NCBI GenBank assembly: GCA_030152225.1
Contig: JASLHL010000234.1
Coordinates: forward strand, 1 to 14,713
Direction: 5' to 3'
Length of the DNA stretch: 14,713 bases
DNA from: Flavobacterium sp.
Lineage (GTDB): Bacteria; Bacteroidota; Bacteroidia; Flavobacteriales; Flavobacteriaceae
A program made the translations under genes and the position numbers. Shown here piece by piece: positions 1 to 7,403 of the stretch. The notes under the pieces are model-generated. The model made no database searches, was not told where the DNA came from, and saw nothing but the letters and a program-made list of their open reading frames with translations. Within the stretch, counting starts at the first letter, position 1. Every line of letters starts with the position of its first letter.

Positions 1-681
1 CAGTACTTTTGCCCATAATTGTCTTTTTTCTTTATCTCCGTCAATCATTTCTTTCATCCAATAATCCGGAATACTTACCCCGTAAAATAAGTTTTGGATT
101 GGATTTCCGATATTTTTAATGTTTAAAAACTCATCACAGTCTGGGTGATCAATATCTAAATAAGCTGCAAATGCACCGCGTCTTACTCCTCCTTGAGAAA
201 TCGTGTCCATCGCTGTATCAAAAAGCTTCATAAAGCTTACGGCCCCGCTACTTTTTCCATTGTCTGTTACCGCACTACCTCTTTCGCGTAAGCCTCCAAA
301 ATAACCTGAAGTACCTCCACCAATTTTGGTTTGCATGATTACTTCTCCCAATTTGTGTGTAATCCCTTCAATACTATCCGGAATATTCACGTTGAAACAA
401 GAAATTGGCAAGCCACGCTCTGTTCCCATATTAGCCCAGATCGGTGAACTTAAACTCATCCAACCGCGTTCAATCATTTCCTGAAATGATTCTTTTAATT
501 CAGGTTTGAATAAACGTTTTGCAGCTGCCGTTGTAATACGGTCAATTGCTCCTTCAACTGTTTCTCCCTTCAACAAATAGCCTCTATTTAGGATTTGCTC
601 ACTCTCTGAGTTCTTCCACCATAGCTTTTCTTGTAGGTTGTCATTCTCTTTTACTTCTAATGGTAATGCGAAATTGTTCAT
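1..681 (-). CDS. nrdA: Ribonucleoside-diphosphate reductase alpha subunit, N-terminal 227 residues (runs off left edge)
   Basis: Catalytic subunit that reduces ribonucleoside diphosphates to deoxyribonucleotides in the cytoplasm, using a radical supplied by NrdB. The frame is open from an ATG at 681 to base 1 with no stop, so only the N-terminal 227 residues are visible. The stretch LPISCFNVN (residues 91-99) carries Cys95, equivalent to the redox-active cysteine C225 of E. coli NrdA. The segment at 143-180 (GKSSGAVSFMKLFDTAMDT, then SQGGVRRGAF) is the specificity-effector loop region. There is no N-terminal ATP-cone: the catalytic 10-stranded barrel fold starts almost at once, as in the minimal alpha subunit of Flavobacterium johnsoniae class Id. 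The start lies 28 bp after the nrdB stop, so the two genes are almost certainly co-transcribed. Family certain; class Id assignment rests on NrdB and is less sure. Confidence 0.93.
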   Translation of the reverse strand, partial: MNNFALPLEVKENDNLQEKLWWKNSESEQILNRGYLLKGETVEGAIDRITTAAAKRLFKPELKESFQEMIERGWMSLSSPIWANMGTERGLPISCFNVNIPDSIEGITHKLGEVIMQTKIGGGTSGYFGGLRERGSAVTDNGKSSGAVSFMKLFDTAMDTISQGGVRRGAFAAYLDIDHPDCDEFLNIKNIGNPIQNLFYGVSIPDYWMKEMIDGDKEKRQLWAKVL

Positions 682-709
682 AGTGTTTTTTGTGCAATTA
701 AAGGGGTTA

Positions 710-1687
710 TTAGAATAAATCTTCAGCGGTTATACTCTTGTCGTGTTTCGTATAGTCTACGGGTCTTTTGGCGAAGAAATCGTCTAAGCTATTCGCAAAT
801 ACTTCTTCTTCAAACCACGCCATCGGTTTATATTGCTCCTGGGTGATATTGTACACCTTTTTCAAGCCTATTTTTAACATACTTTCATCTACTCTAAACT
901 TCATAAAGTTTAATAGATCGTGTTTGTTTACTGTTTCAATAGCGCCTGTCTCAAAAATCCAATCTAAGATCTTCGCTTCAATATCAATCGAGGTACGAAC
1001 TACGTCGTTCACGTGGTTGATTAGCTCTTCATCAAAGAAATCAGGATATTCTTCACGGATGATGTTGATAATGTAGATCCCCGCATTGGCGTGAATTTGT
1101 TCATCAACAGAGGTCCAAGCAATGATATTACTTACGTTCTTCATTAATCCTTTGAATCTTGTAAAAGATAAGATGATGGCAAATTGACTAAACAAAGATA
1201 CGTTTTCAATAAGCAAAGAAAAGAGAATCAAAGAAACGACGTATTTTTTTCTGTCTGTACTATTATTTGAATTTTCAAGAACAGAAGATAAATACTCCAC
1301 GCGTTCTTTGATTACTGGAATGGTAAGCAAAGCTTCAAATTCGTCGTTGTAACCCAATACATCCAACAAGCGAGAGTAGGCTTCCGAATGTCTAAATTCG
1401 CATTCAGCAAAAGTAGCACCTAGACCATTAAATTCCGGTTTTGGAAAATGAAGAAATAGATTTCCCCAAAACGTTTTTACTGCTACCTCAATTTGTGCAA
1501 TGGCTAATAAACTGTGTTTAATTGCCAATTGCTCTTCTTTGGATAAGTGCGAGTGGAAGTCTTGAGTATCTGCTGTGAAATCTACTTCACTATGTACCCA
1601 AAATGATTTGTTAATCGCTTCAGTAAATTGGTAAATACCTGGGTATTCAAATGGTTTATAGTTAACTCTTTTATCAAAAATAGACAT
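710..1687 (-). CDS. nrdB: Ribonucleoside-diphosphate reductase beta subunit, probable class Id
   Basis: Radical-generating ferritin-like subunit of ribonucleotide reductase, 325 aa. The six expected metal ligands are visible: Glu67, Glu97 and His100 (ECEFRH), Glu161 (LLIENVS), Glu196 and His199 (DEQIH). Tyr104, four residues after His100, sits where E. coli has radical Tyr122. The first ligand is Glu rather than the Asp of E. coli. In the known family this, together with a short alpha subunit, goes with class Id enzymes such as that of F. johnsoniae, which use a Mn(IV)Mn(III) centre and no tyrosyl radical. There is no N-terminal ATP-cone, unlike the NrdB of some other Flavobacteriia: an in-frame TAA lies just upstream of the ATG. 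The C-terminus (SITAEDLF) is the short acidic tail that docks on NrdA. First gene of the nrdBA operon. Cofactor identity is inference. Confidence 0.95.
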   Translation of the reverse strand: MSIFDKRVNYKPFEYPGIYQFTEAINKSFWVHSEVDFTADTQDFHSHLSKEEQLAIKHSLLAIAQIEVAVKTFWGNLFLHFPKPEFNGLGATFAECEFRHSEAYSRLLDVLGYNDEFEALLTIPVIKERVEYLSSVLENSNNSTDRKKYVVSLILFSLLIENVSLFSQFAIILSFTRFKGLMKNVSNIIAWTSVDEQIHANAGIYIINIIREEYPDFFDEELINHVNDVVRTSIDIEAKILDWIFETGAIETVNKHDLLNFMKFRVDESMLKIGLKKVYNITQEQYKPMAWFEEEVFANSLDDFFAKRPVDYTKHDKSITAEDLF

Positions 1688-1726
1688 AGCAATATATTTT
1701 TAAATTAATAACAGACGTAGTTTTCA

Positions 1727-1734
1727 CAAAGGTA
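1727..1734 (-). promoter_or_regulatory. Probable nrdBA promoter (-7 element)
   Basis: On the minus strand this reads TACCTTTG, a match to the Bacteroidota -7 consensus TAnnTTTG, about 40 bp before the nrdB ATG. The -33 TTG element is not convincing at the expected spacing. I found no clear pair of NrdR boxes upstream; the nearest AT-rich imperfect palindrome (around 1885-1905) is too degenerate to call. Confidence 0.5.
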
Positions 1735-2040
1735 GTATAGACGTGACTTTCGATGTGAAAAGATCCCTCATTTTTTGCTTAACTCCCTTGCTTTTACCTT
1801 CTTAAGAAAACGCAAATAGACAAAAGAGAATAGTGCTAAGTTACTATTTAGAAGCTATGATGTCAACTTTATTTTAGATTAAGTTATCAAATATTGTTAA
1901 TAACTTTTTTAGCCCTGTATTTCCCTTGATTCGTCGCAGATTGAGGCGAACAACGTTTGTTTGATTTGATTTTTTTTGTTAAGAAATCAAAGTTTTTCAA
2001 GTTGCAAAATTCAAAAACAAATGAAATAGTATTCAAAATA
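1735..2040. other. Intergenic region upstream of nrdB
   Basis: About 300 bp without a gene. It is AT-rich and contains a perfect 8-bp inverted repeat (TTTGATTT at 1965-1972, AAATCAAA at 1984-1991) with an 11-nt spacer. The repeat is not followed by a T-tract in a position that would make it a terminator for a known gene. I see no open reading frame with coding character here. Confidence 0.5.
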
Positions 2041-2079
2041 AAAAGAGCATCTATCAAGTGGAAGGATGCTCTTTTTTTT
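2041..2079 (-). terminator. Intrinsic terminator of the hmuTUVS operon
   Basis: Perfect 11-bp stem (2041-2051 with 2065-2075) and a 13-nt loop, flanked by A-runs on the left and T-runs on the right, so it could work in both directions. It lies 13 bp after the hmuS stop codon. On the minus strand the stem is followed by a short U-run. Confidence 0.8.
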
Positions 2080-2091
2080 CATTATTTTGGT

Positions 2092-3132
2092 TTAGTTCAG
2101 TTGAGAAACGATTGTTCTCCACGTTTCTAATTCTGGAATTCCTGGTTTTCTTTTTCCAAAGAATTGAATGATAATTTCACCCATTTCATTGAATACTTCC
2201 ACGGCTGTTACAATGCCATCTTCTGTTGGTTTTCGCACAATCCATGTTTGTGCTACTTTATCCATATCCAAGTGCATGTTGAAATCGGGATCTAAAATGT
2301 TGTACCAGTTTTGGTGCCACATTGTTTTGTTGATTTCTCCAGTGTGGATTTGAATATTTCCTCTGTTTCCAACAAAAGCCATGATCGGTGTTTTTTCTGC
2401 AGAAGCTTGCTCTAATAGCGTGATAATTGACTCTTTTGCAATAGGTTTTGCGTAGAATTCACTTGGCGCTAAGCGCAAGGCTTGTGTTCTTGTCACATTG
2501 TATTTTTTTAGCAAGCTAAAGAAGTTATGGGTGTCTTTTAGGCTTTCCCATTCTTGTCTAAATCCTTCTACATCAACTTCTTCGTCTAGACGCTCGTCCA
2601 GATTTTGGATGTAGGGTTCGGTTTTTCCTGTAAATTCTTGAACGTCGTCTTTGTATTTTTCAACTAAAGCATCGAATGCTTCCGCATTACTAATAGTCGT
2701 TAGGTAAATTTTGTGGATCGCTTCTCCGTCTTTACCGAAGAATTGTAAACTTTTGCGCACTGTATTTCCCGTTTCTTCCACTACGGCAAAAACGAATTTC
2801 CAGTGAGACAAGAAGATGCGTAAATCAATATCAGGGTTAACGAATAAACCTGCATGTGGATTAGAGAAATCCGGGTTGCTGTACACCCCTTTGCGTTCGT
2901 GTACACATTCATCATTACGCGTTAAGGCCATTACTTTCCCCAACGATTCAATTTCGCTTAGGATGGCAACCATTTCAGGACGCAATAACGTAGCGGTTTC
3001 TCCTAACGTGGTAGCAAGTAGTTCCATTTCGCTAGCGTTTAGTTCAGCAGCAGCGTTTCGAATGCGAAGACGAGGATTTTCTTCTTTTAATTTAGCCCAA
3101 CGGTCTTTTAATGTTGTTATTTCGGTATTCAT
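2092..3132 (-). CDS. hmuS: HmuS/HemS-type cytoplasmic heme-handling protein
   Basis: Cytoplasmic protein that receives heme after import and passes it on or breaks it down to release iron. The ATG at 3132 gives 346 aa, the usual HemS length. The frame can be extended to 3156, but only from a TTG inside hmuV. The protein is an internal duplication: residues 73-143 (..CVHERKGVY.. to ..SLQFFGKDG) and 255-330 (GNRGNIQIHTGE to QFFGKRKPG) are recognisably related halves. His202 in DTHNFF, just before LLKKYNVTR, aligns with the motif holding the heme-ligating histidine of Yersinia HemS (H196) and Pseudomonas PhuS. It is the last gene of the operon, 13 bp after hmuV. Whether it has true heme-degrading activity, as claimed for some homologues, cannot be told from sequence. 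Confidence 0.92.
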   Translation of the reverse strand: MNTEITTLKDRWAKLKEENPRLRIRNAAAELNASEMELLATTLGETATLLRPEMVAILSEIESLGKVMALTRNDECVHERKGVYSNPDFSNPHAGLFVNPDIDLRIFLSHWKFVFAVVEETGNTVRKSLQFFGKDGEAIHKIYLTTISNAEAFDALVEKYKDDVQEFTGKTEPYIQNLDERLDEEVDVEGFRQEWESLKDTHNFFSLLKKYNVTRTQALRLAPSEFYAKPIAKESIITLLEQASAEKTPIMAFVGNRGNIQIHTGEINKTMWHQNWYNILDPDFNMHLDMDKVAQTWIVRKPTEDGIVTAVEVFNEMGEIIIQFFGKRKPGIPELETWRTIVSQLN

Positions 3133-3145
3133 TTTGGTATACGTT

Positions 3146-3922
3146 TTAGACTCCAAAGATGATTAATGGAGCATTATTAACTGGGTTTTTAGTTACAATA
3201 CACGGGAATTTGTACACCTGAGAAATGGTCTCTTGTGTTAATACATTTTCGGGCGTATCGTAGAGTACTTTTTCTCCTTTGTTAAGTAAAAGGATGCGGT
3301 CGGCATATTGGGCGGCGATATTCAAATCGTGGATCACCACAATAGCCGTATTACCTTGTTTGGTAAAATCTTTGATAAGATCGAGAATCTTGTGTTGATG
3401 TAAGACATCTAAATTATTGAGGGGTTCATCTAAAAACAACAATTTATTTTCGATCGAATTGTTGAGTTGAGATAAGACGCGCGCTAAGTGTACGCGTTGT
3501 TTTTCACCTCCTGATAGATGGTTGTATTCGCGATGTTGCAGCGGACACACATCAATGCATTCCATGCTGTGTTGAATCGCCTTTTTATCTTCTTCAGAAG
3601 GCGTGTGTTCAAAATAGGGATAACGTCCCATCATGACTACATCTTCAACCTGTAGCGGAATATCAGTATTAAATGATTGAGAGAATTTAGCTTTGTGTTT
3701 AGGCAATGTTTTCTTGCACCATTTTGGGTATTCACACTCTTTTAATAAGATGCGATTACCTGGTTGGTGTAGTTCATCAGCAAGTAAGCTCAAAAAAGTG
3801 GATTTCCCTGCACCATTTGGACCTAATACAGCAATAAATTCCCCATTATTACAACTAAAATCAATGTCGTTAATAAGGAATCTATCTTTGGCTTTAAAAC
3901 TAACTTTTAGTGCTTCAATCAT
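3146..3922 (-). CDS. hmuV: Heme ABC transporter ATP-binding protein
   Basis: ATPase of the heme importer, driving transfer from the periplasm through HmuU. All ABC ATPase signatures are in place in 258 aa: Walker A GPNGAGKS (34-41), Q-loop Gln82, signature LSGGEKQR (136-143), Walker B LLFLDEP (161-167) with the D-loop NNLD, and the switch His198 (VIHDLN). The extra stretch between Walker A and signature (ECEYPKWCKKTLPKHKAKFSQ, about 62-82) is typical of the HmuV/FecE branch. Only 1 bp separates it from hmuU, implying translational coupling. The substrate (heme rather than siderophore or cobalamin) is assigned from hmuS next door. Confidence 0.93.
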   Translation of the reverse strand: MIEALKVSFKAKDRFLINDIDFSCNNGEFIAVLGPNGAGKSTFLSLLADELHQPGNRILLKECEYPKWCKKTLPKHKAKFSQSFNTDIPLQVEDVVMMGRYPYFEHTPSEEDKKAIQHSMECIDVCPLQHREYNHLSGGEKQRVHLARVLSQLNNSIENKLLFLDEPLNNLDVLHQHKILDLIKDFTKQGNTAIVVIHDLNIAAQYADRILLLNKGEKVLYDTPENVLTQETISQVYKFPCIVTKNPVNNAPLIIFGV

Positions 3923-3923
3923 G

Positions 3924-4955
3924 TTACAGTGATTTTTTGAATTTAATTAAAATGGCAATAAAAACAGGAGCTCCCATGATGGCGGTTAAAATTCCAATTG
4001 GAACTTCTGTTGGCGGAACTAAGGTTCGACTAACTCCATCAGCTAGAAGCAATAGTATACCACCCGCAAGTATGGATAACGGAAGGATAAAATAGTAGTT
4101 GGACTTGAAGATTAAACGCAAAATATACGGTACAACCAAGCCAACAAATCCAATCGTTCCTGTAAAGGCAACGATGGTCCCAACCATTAACGCAGAAAAT
4201 AGGATAATTCGCTTTTTAATGCGTTCTACTGTAATGCCCAAATGATTGGCGTCTCGCTCGCCTAACATCATGGCATTTAATGCTTTACCTAAATTTAATA
4301 AATAAAATAGGGATACGCCAATTACGACTGTTAAAATTCCTATTTTCGTCCAAGTGGCACCAGCTAAACTACCCAAAGTCCAAAATGTTAGGTTTCTCAA
4401 TTCTTCATCGTTGGAGATGAACGTCAACAAACCCGTAATAGAACCCGATAGCGCTGTAATGGCAACTCCAGATAACAAGAGTATACTGATGTTGGTTTTT
4501 CCGCCAACTGTGGACATTTTATACACAAAACTCATCGTTAAGATCGCTCCAAAAAAGCTCATGATACTCAAAAGCGAATAGTGAAGAACCTCAGGGATGA
4601 AAGGTTTAATAAAAGCGCCTAAAACAATGGTTATTGAAGCAAATAATACGGATCCAGAGGTGATTCCAATCAAATCTGGTGAAGCCAAAGGGTTTTTAAA
4701 CATCCCCTGTAACGCTGTACCAGATAAAGCCAAACCACCTCCTGCTAAAATAGCCATAATAATACGAGGTAATCGAACATGCGTAATAACATATTGATCA
4801 CTGGGATTTACTTTCTCAGGATGAAAAAGTAAGTTTATAATGGTGTTTAGACTGCTATCCTCAAAGTTATACACTCCTAAAAAAATAGACACAATAGCAA
4901 TACTCAATAAGACAATGCTTAAGGTGACTATGTAAAAAGAGAGTCTTTTCTGCAT
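3924..4955 (-). CDS. hmuU: Heme ABC transporter permease, FecCD family
   Basis: Inner-membrane permease of the heme importer, 343 aa, strongly hydrophobic with about ten predicted membrane segments. Family signatures are clear: RLPRIIMAILAGGGLALSG followed by QGMFKNPLASPDLIG (residues 61-97), and near the C-terminus GFVGLVVPYILRL and the VPPTEVPIGILTAIMGAP loop that contacts the ATPase. A single FecCD gene is present, so the working transporter should be a homodimeric permease with two HmuV. It starts 10 bp after the hmuT stop. FecCD proteins also carry ferric siderophores and cobalamin; heme is the best call because of hmuS. Confidence 0.92.
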   Translation of the reverse strand: MQKRLSFYIVTLSIVLLSIAIVSIFLGVYNFEDSSLNTIINLLFHPEKVNPSDQYVITHVRLPRIIMAILAGGGLALSGTALQGMFKNPLASPDLIGITSGSVLFASITIVLGAFIKPFIPEVLHYSLLSIMSFFGAILTMSFVYKMSTVGGKTNISILLLSGVAITALSGSITGLLTFISNDEELRNLTFWTLGSLAGATWTKIGILTVVIGVSLFYLLNLGKALNAMMLGERDANHLGITVERIKKRIILFSALMVGTIVAFTGTIGFVGLVVPYILRLIFKSNYYFILPLSILAGGILLLLADGVSRTLVPPTEVPIGILTAIMGAPVFIAILIKFKKSL

Positions 4956-4965
4956 GTTCGTGTAC

Positions 4966-5832
4966 TTATTCTGATAACTGTTGATTTAATTGGGTAACAG
5001 CTTGACCAATACGAGGAGTGAATCCAGTTAACAACAAGCCATCCATCGCGATGATTTTCTTGTTTTTACCTGCATTGGTGCGGTCTAAACCTTCGATTTT
5101 TAAAACGCCATCTACGCCACCCATGCTTTGTAATCCCGTGTCAAACATCAAGATATAGTCCGGATTGCTGTTTAATAAAGCTTCTGGAGTTAGTGGTTTG
5201 AAATCGTCGAACCCTGCTACTGCATTTTGTCCACCTGCTAATTCAATGATGTTTTGCATCGGTGTATTATTACCCGCTACAAACAAGTTGGCAGCACCTC
5301 GTGCATAGATGAAAAGAACTTTTGGCTTGTTTTCAAGGGTTTTTAATTGGGCTTGATCTTGGTCAATTTTAGCTACTAAGGCTTCGTAATCCGTTAGATT
5401 TAAACTTGTAGCAATATCTTTGATTAAGGTTTTTGTTCCTTCAACAGAATACACCTGATCAATAACTACTACTTTGATGTTTGCCTCTTCTAATTGTTTC
5501 TTTAAATTGTCGTTTAAATCCTTTTTTGCAAGGTATACAATTGTTGGTTTTAACGCCAATAACGCTTCAATGTTAATTTTATTTACGTGCTCTAATTGTG
5601 TCGCAGTCGTATTTAAATCAGTTGGATAGGTACTTGTAACATCGATTCCCACGATATTATTGCGTTGACCCAAATCAACTAAAGTCTCTGTAATGGCTCC
5701 GTTTAAGGAAACAATACGCTCGTTCGAAGTCGTTGCTTCAGTGTTAGTTGTCTCAACAGCTTTCTCTTCCTTGCTGTTTTTACACGCGATTACAGATAAC
5801 GCGAGTAGGACTAAAATGGCAGTTCTTTTCAT
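4966..5832 (-). CDS. hmuT: Heme-binding lipoprotein, ABC transporter substrate-binding protein
   Basis: Periplasmic solute-binding component that delivers heme to HmuU. The 288-aa product starts with MKRTAILVLLALSVIAC, a signal peptide ending in a lipobox, so Cys17 should be lipidated. A low-complexity linker (about 18-37, rich in E, T and S) tethers the domain to the membrane. The fold is the class III helical-backbone type: RIVSLNGAITETLVDLGQ (from residue 39), NIVGIDVTSTYP, then LEALLALKPTIV-like and LAGGQNAVAGFDDFKPLTPEALL motifs, as in HmuT/BtuF/FecB proteins. First gene of hmuTUVS, with a promoter 36-66 bp upstream. No TonB-dependent outer-membrane receptor or HmuY-like hemophore is encoded next to it in this window. 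Confidence 0.9.
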   Translation of the reverse strand: MKRTAILVLLALSVIACKNSKEEKAVETTNTEATTSNERIVSLNGAITETLVDLGQRNNIVGIDVTSTYPTDLNTTATQLEHVNKINIEALLALKPTIVYLAKKDLNDNLKKQLEEANIKVVVIDQVYSVEGTKTLIKDIATSLNLTDYEALVAKIDQDQAQLKTLENKPKVLFIYARGAANLFVAGNNTPMQNIIELAGGQNAVAGFDDFKPLTPEALLNSNPDYILMFDTGLQSMGGVDGVLKIEGLDRTNAGKNKKIIAMDGLLLTGFTPRIGQAVTQLNQQLSE

Positions 5833-5867
5833 ACCGGATTCTTATTTTAATTAAATCTGAATAGAGG

Positions 5868-5898
5868 CAAAAATAGGGTTTTTTAGGCTGAAACAAAA
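5868..5898 (-). promoter_or_regulatory. Promoter of hmuTUVS
   Basis: On the minus strand TTTTG (5894-5898) is followed after 18 bp by TATTTTTG (5868-5875), a full match to the Bacteroidota -33/-7 promoter pattern (TTTG...TAnnTTTG), about 36 bp before the hmuT ATG. I see no canonical Fur box (GATAATGATAATCATTATC-like) over it, although iron regulation would be expected. Confidence 0.7.
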
Positions 5899-6083
5899 TA
5901 TATTAAGATTAATTTTAAATTATACCTAATGTCGTGGTATCCTGCGGATATGTTAAAAAAAACGAAAAGCAAAAGGCAACAAAGGACGCCTTCTCAGAGC
6001 ATAGTGAAACTAGAATGAATTGGGTTGATATTAGTTTTGTCAATCTGACAATAATGGGGGCTAAATGGAAGCTTTTTTTGCAG

Positions 6084-6091
6084 TATATTTG
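6084..6091 (+). promoter_or_regulatory. Possible promoter of the M48 protease gene (-7 element)
   Basis: TATATTTG matches TAnnTTTG, 19 bp before the ATG, which implies a leader of only about a dozen bases. A -33 TTG at the usual distance is lacking, so this is a moderate call. Confidence 0.45.
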
Positions 6092-6110
6092 GAGTATTAA
6101 AAAAAGAACT

Positions 6111-6908
6111 ATGAAAAAAATTTTGTTTACAGCAGCTGTTGCATTTTTGGGAATGACAACGGCTCATGCTCAATTGGGAAAATTGAGTGGAAAAAAAATT
6201 GATGCAATCTCTACAGCCGTTTCGGCTTTTACGGTATCGGATGCTGAAATCAAGCAATCAGCACAAGAAGCAATCAAATGGATGGATGAAAACAATCCCG
6301 TTTGTGAGCTAACGTCAAAGCAAAAAGACATGCGCGAGTATGCAGAACGCTTAGAGCGCATTTTTGGGCCGTACAAAAACTACGATGGACTAAACTTAAA
6401 CTACAAAGTATATTACGTCACAGATATCAACGCATTTGCTTGTGCGGATGGAAGCGTACGCGTATTCTCTTCGTTGATGGATATTATGACAGATGATGAA
6501 TTGTTGGCGATTATTGGACATGAGATTGGACACGTGAAGTTAGAGCACACGAAAAATGCATATAAGCAAATTTTATTGGCTGAAGCAGCAACAAAATATG
6601 TTGGTTCTACTAAGGGAACTGTAGCGGATTTAATGAATTCTGACCTAGGTGGTATGTCCGAAAAACTAATGGGTGCTTCTTTCTCTCGTAAACAAGAAAC
6701 TGATTCGGATGATTACTCATACAAATTCTTAGTTGCGAATGGTAAAAATCCACAAGCTCTGGCGGATGGATTTCAAAAGTTTGCTGACATGGAAAAAGAG
6801 TATGGGGCTGATAAATCACTTGGAGCTAAGATGTCTTCCAGTCATCCAGACAGTGAAAAACGCGTAAAACGCGTAGAAGAAAAAATTAAAAAAGACGCAA
6901 AAAAATAA
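6111..6908 (+). CDS. Secreted M48-family metalloprotease, LoiP-like
   Basis: Zinc endopeptidase of the M48 family, likely periplasmic and acting on misfolded envelope proteins. The 265-aa product begins with MKKILFTAAVAFLGMTTAHA followed by Q, a type I signal peptide. The frame continues upstream to a GTG at 5934, but that extension has no coding character and would bury the signal peptide, so 6111 is the start. The zinc site is complete: HEIGH at 137-141 and the third ligand Glu196 in RKQETDSDDYSY. The C-terminal SSHPDSEKRVKRV (243-255) is the family's conserved closing motif. DINAFACADGSVRVFSSLMD (105-124) and the QETDSDDYS stretch resemble E. coli LoiP (YggG), but this protein lacks a lipobox. 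It is divergent from hmuT and has its own terminator. Confidence 0.88.
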   Translation: MKKILFTAAVAFLGMTTAHAQLGKLSGKKIDAISTAVSAFTVSDAEIKQSAQEAIKWMDENNPVCELTSKQKDMREYAERLERIFGPYKNYDGLNLNYKVYYVTDINAFACADGSVRVFSSLMDIMTDDELLAIIGHEIGHVKLEHTKNAYKQILLAEAATKYVGSTKGTVADLMNSDLGGMSEKLMGASFSRKQETDSDDYSYKFLVANGKNPQALADGFQKFADMEKEYGADKSLGAKMSSSHPDSEKRVKRVEEKIKKDAKK

Positions 6909-6959
6909 ACGTTTATACTTAGAAGACAAAGAGACGGTCTAATAAGCGTAACAAGATAG

Positions 6960-6987
6960 AACCCATCTAATTTAGGTGGGTTTTTTT
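6960..6987 (+). terminator. Intrinsic terminator of the M48 protease gene
   Basis: ACCCATCT and AGGTGGGT pair around a short AT loop with one G-U pair, followed directly by seven T residues. It sits 52 bp after the protease stop codon. Confidence 0.85.
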
Positions 6988-7023
6988 GTGTTCTATTTCG
7001 GAATAGATAAAGGCATGGATCAA

Positions 7024-7038
7024 ATCCGCGCCATCGGA
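7024..7038 (+). repeat. 15-bp repeat, copy 1 (ATCCGYGCCATCGGA)
   Basis: ATCCGCGCCATCGGA. It differs by one base from the copy at 7404-7418. Its ends (TCCG and CGGA) are inverted, so each copy can form a small hairpin with a six-base loop. Confidence 0.6.
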
Positions 7039-7119
7039 CGAAGCGTTTTGTTTTTATATGAATTTAGTTGAAAAATCAGTGTTTAGTTTCTCGTAGTAAA
7101 ATGGAAAGGGATTGGGGTT

Positions 7120-7230
7120 TGTTCGGGTTTTGTTCGAGTCATGTTCGAGTCACCTTCGGTAAATGGGGGGTAATCCCCCGTAAACACACATGTTTATCGA
7201 AGAAGACCCAAACAAAACTAAAACAAAACA
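7120..7230. repeat. 11-bp phased repeat forming a long imperfect hairpin
   Basis: The left arm consists of 11-bp units TGTTCGGGTTT (7120), TGTTCGAGTCA (7131), TGTTCGAGTCA (7142) and CCTTCGGTAAA (7153), with TTCG exactly every 11 bases. The right arm has the inverted, decayed units CGAAGAAGACC (7198), CAAACAAAACT (7209) and AAAACAAAACA (7220). The inner stem 7154-7164 with 7192-7202 is 11 bp with two G-U pairs. Inside it GGGGG (7166-7170) and CCCCC (7175-7179) close a TAAT loop, and TAAACA/TGTTTA (7181-7196) is a competing hairpin. It could be a non-autonomous mobile repeat or a structured RNA. Confidence 0.6.
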
Positions 7231-7280
7231 AAATAAATAACTGAATAACAGTTGTTTATGTTTCTTGTATGAGGAAAAAT

Positions 7281-7302
7281 AAAGCCATTTGGGCTTTTTT
7301 TT
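7281..7302 (+). terminator. Orphan terminator-like hairpin
   Basis: AAAGCC and GGCTTT pair around a five-base loop and run into eight T residues (7295-7302). No called gene ends shortly before it on the plus strand, since the protease already has its own terminator some 300 bp upstream. It may end an unannotated RNA made from the structured region. Confidence 0.6.
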
Positions 7303-7403
7303 CCCTATAAGGGAAGGGGGGATTGCAGGTTAATTTCCACTGGTGTAGATATAGTGTATTCATGTAGCTTGTGAATAGCAAAGAACGATTGTAAAAAATA
7401 GTA

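Noticed and set aside
768..1076. Open frames opposite nrdB, hmuS, hmuU, sufS, asnA and hflX
   Set aside because: These are antisense shadows of well-supported genes, with low-complexity or unmatched products and no promoters of their own.
1885..1910. AT-rich imperfect palindrome upstream of nrdB as an NrdR box
   Set aside because: It matches the NrdR consensus only in a short AT core, stands alone instead of as a spaced pair, and is some 150 bp before the -7 element.
3133..3156. Longer hmuS start overlapping hmuV by 11 bp
   Set aside because: The codon is TTG. The ATG at 3132 gives the expected HemS length and start.
5934..6110. 59-residue upstream extension of the M48 protease frame
   Set aside because: It starts at GTG, lacks conserved character and would place a clean signal peptide inside the protein. 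The ATG at 6111 is the likely start.
7101..7244. 47-codon ATG frame in the protease-sufS gap, with a basic C-terminal half and a terminator-like hairpin 37 bp downstream
   Set aside because: It is made almost entirely of the 11-bp repeat units and hairpin arms; 11-bp units are not multiples of three, so the peptide has no repeat structure of its own. No promoter element stands before it. Structure at DNA or RNA level explains the sequence better.
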